Assembly (NCBI GenBank): GCA_030622395.1
Contig: JAUXGF010000196.1
Coordinates: 1 to 6,036 of the forward strand
Source of the DNA: Calditrichaceae bacterium
GTDB taxonomy: Bacteria > Calditrichota > Calditrichia > Calditrichales > Calditrichaceae
Reading direction: 5' to 3'
DNA: 6,036 nucleotides
This document shows positions 6,001-6,036 of the stretch, in pieces. The notes beneath the pieces were generated by a model. The model worked only from the letters and a program-made list of their open reading frames with translations, did no database searches and was not told the origin of the DNA. The stretch's first letter is position 1; each line of letters begins with the position of its first letter. The translations under genes were made by a program, and so were the position numbers.

Positions 6001-6031
6001 ACAACCCCCTAACCCCCTTTTTTAAGGAGGA
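6001..6031. repeat. Right arm of the inverted C/G-tract repeat
   Basis: Read on the minus strand this matches the left arm (5883-5915) almost base for base: the same C-tract, TTA-A-run, G-tract, second G-tract and TTGT. It differs by a T within the C-tract, one change in the loop, a two-base deletion and one further change between the two G-tracts. Its own hairpin is CCCCCTT (6013-6019) with AAGGAGG (6024-6030), one mismatch, loop TTTT. Only five bases follow before the window ends. Confidence 0.75.
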
Positions 6032-6036
6032 AAACT

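Larger units (their letters stand above)
5883..6031. mobile_element. Possible miniature inverted-repeat element (about 149 bp)
   Basis: Two near-identical arms of 31-33 bases in inverted orientation bracket 85 AT-rich bases with no coding potential. The core contains a further imperfect inverted repeat (5941-5952 against 5965-5976, 10 of 12 pairing, with perfect GTGATT/AATCAC ends). Small size, terminal inverted repeats and a non-coding core are what a MITE would show. A target-site duplication cannot be tested because the right flank is cut off by the window end. Two independent insertions of a dispersed hairpin repeat in opposite orientation would look the same. Confidence 0.4.

Overview
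The window looks like chromosomal DNA from an AT-rich, Gram-negative member of the Fibrobacterota-Chlorobiota-Bacteroidota (FCB) superphylum or a related uncultured lineage. The evidence is a short outer-membrane receptor with a carboxypeptidase-regulatory-like N-terminal domain, paired with a lipoprotein gene in the Bacteroidetes order. Against a typical Bacteroidota member, the best promoter in the window has ordinary sigma-70 form (TTGACA, 17 bases, TATATT) and the start sites have purine-rich Shine-Dalgarno sequences. No marker gene is present, so the lineage is an inference.

Layout. Bases 1-114 (minus strand) hold the first 38 codons of a lipoprotein. Bases 159-2378 (minus) encode a complete 739-residue TonB-dependent receptor. 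The two genes are 44 bases apart and probably form one operon, receptor first, that imports an unknown substrate across the outer membrane. The 445-base gap 2379-2823 has no convincing gene. It holds a cluster of 7-base repeats that can fold into a 10-bp hairpin in the receptor leader, an AT-rich middle, and a palindrome-rich, more GC-rich segment. Next, on the plus strand, is a solitary ATPase of the AAA/DUF4143 type with its own promoter. The longest open frame begins at 2824, but that TTG is the -35 box; the supported start is the TTG at 2890, giving 387 residues. A 91-base convergent gap follows, then a 544-residue family-4-type glycosyltransferase on the minus strand (4145-5779). The right end, 5780-6036, is non-coding and carries two inverted copies of a C/G-tract repeat that bracket about 85 bases, resembling a small non-autonomous mobile element.

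How the genes relate. Only the receptor and lipoprotein look functionally coupled. The ATPase and glycosyltransferase converge and appear to be independent units. The ATPase sits between repeat-rich stretches, which fits a mobile accessory gene, but nothing here proves transfer. I see no RNA gene, CRISPR array, transposase or toxin-antitoxin pair. The most notable items are the repeats, the corrected ATPase start with its promoter, and a glycosyltransferase subfamily with large inserts.
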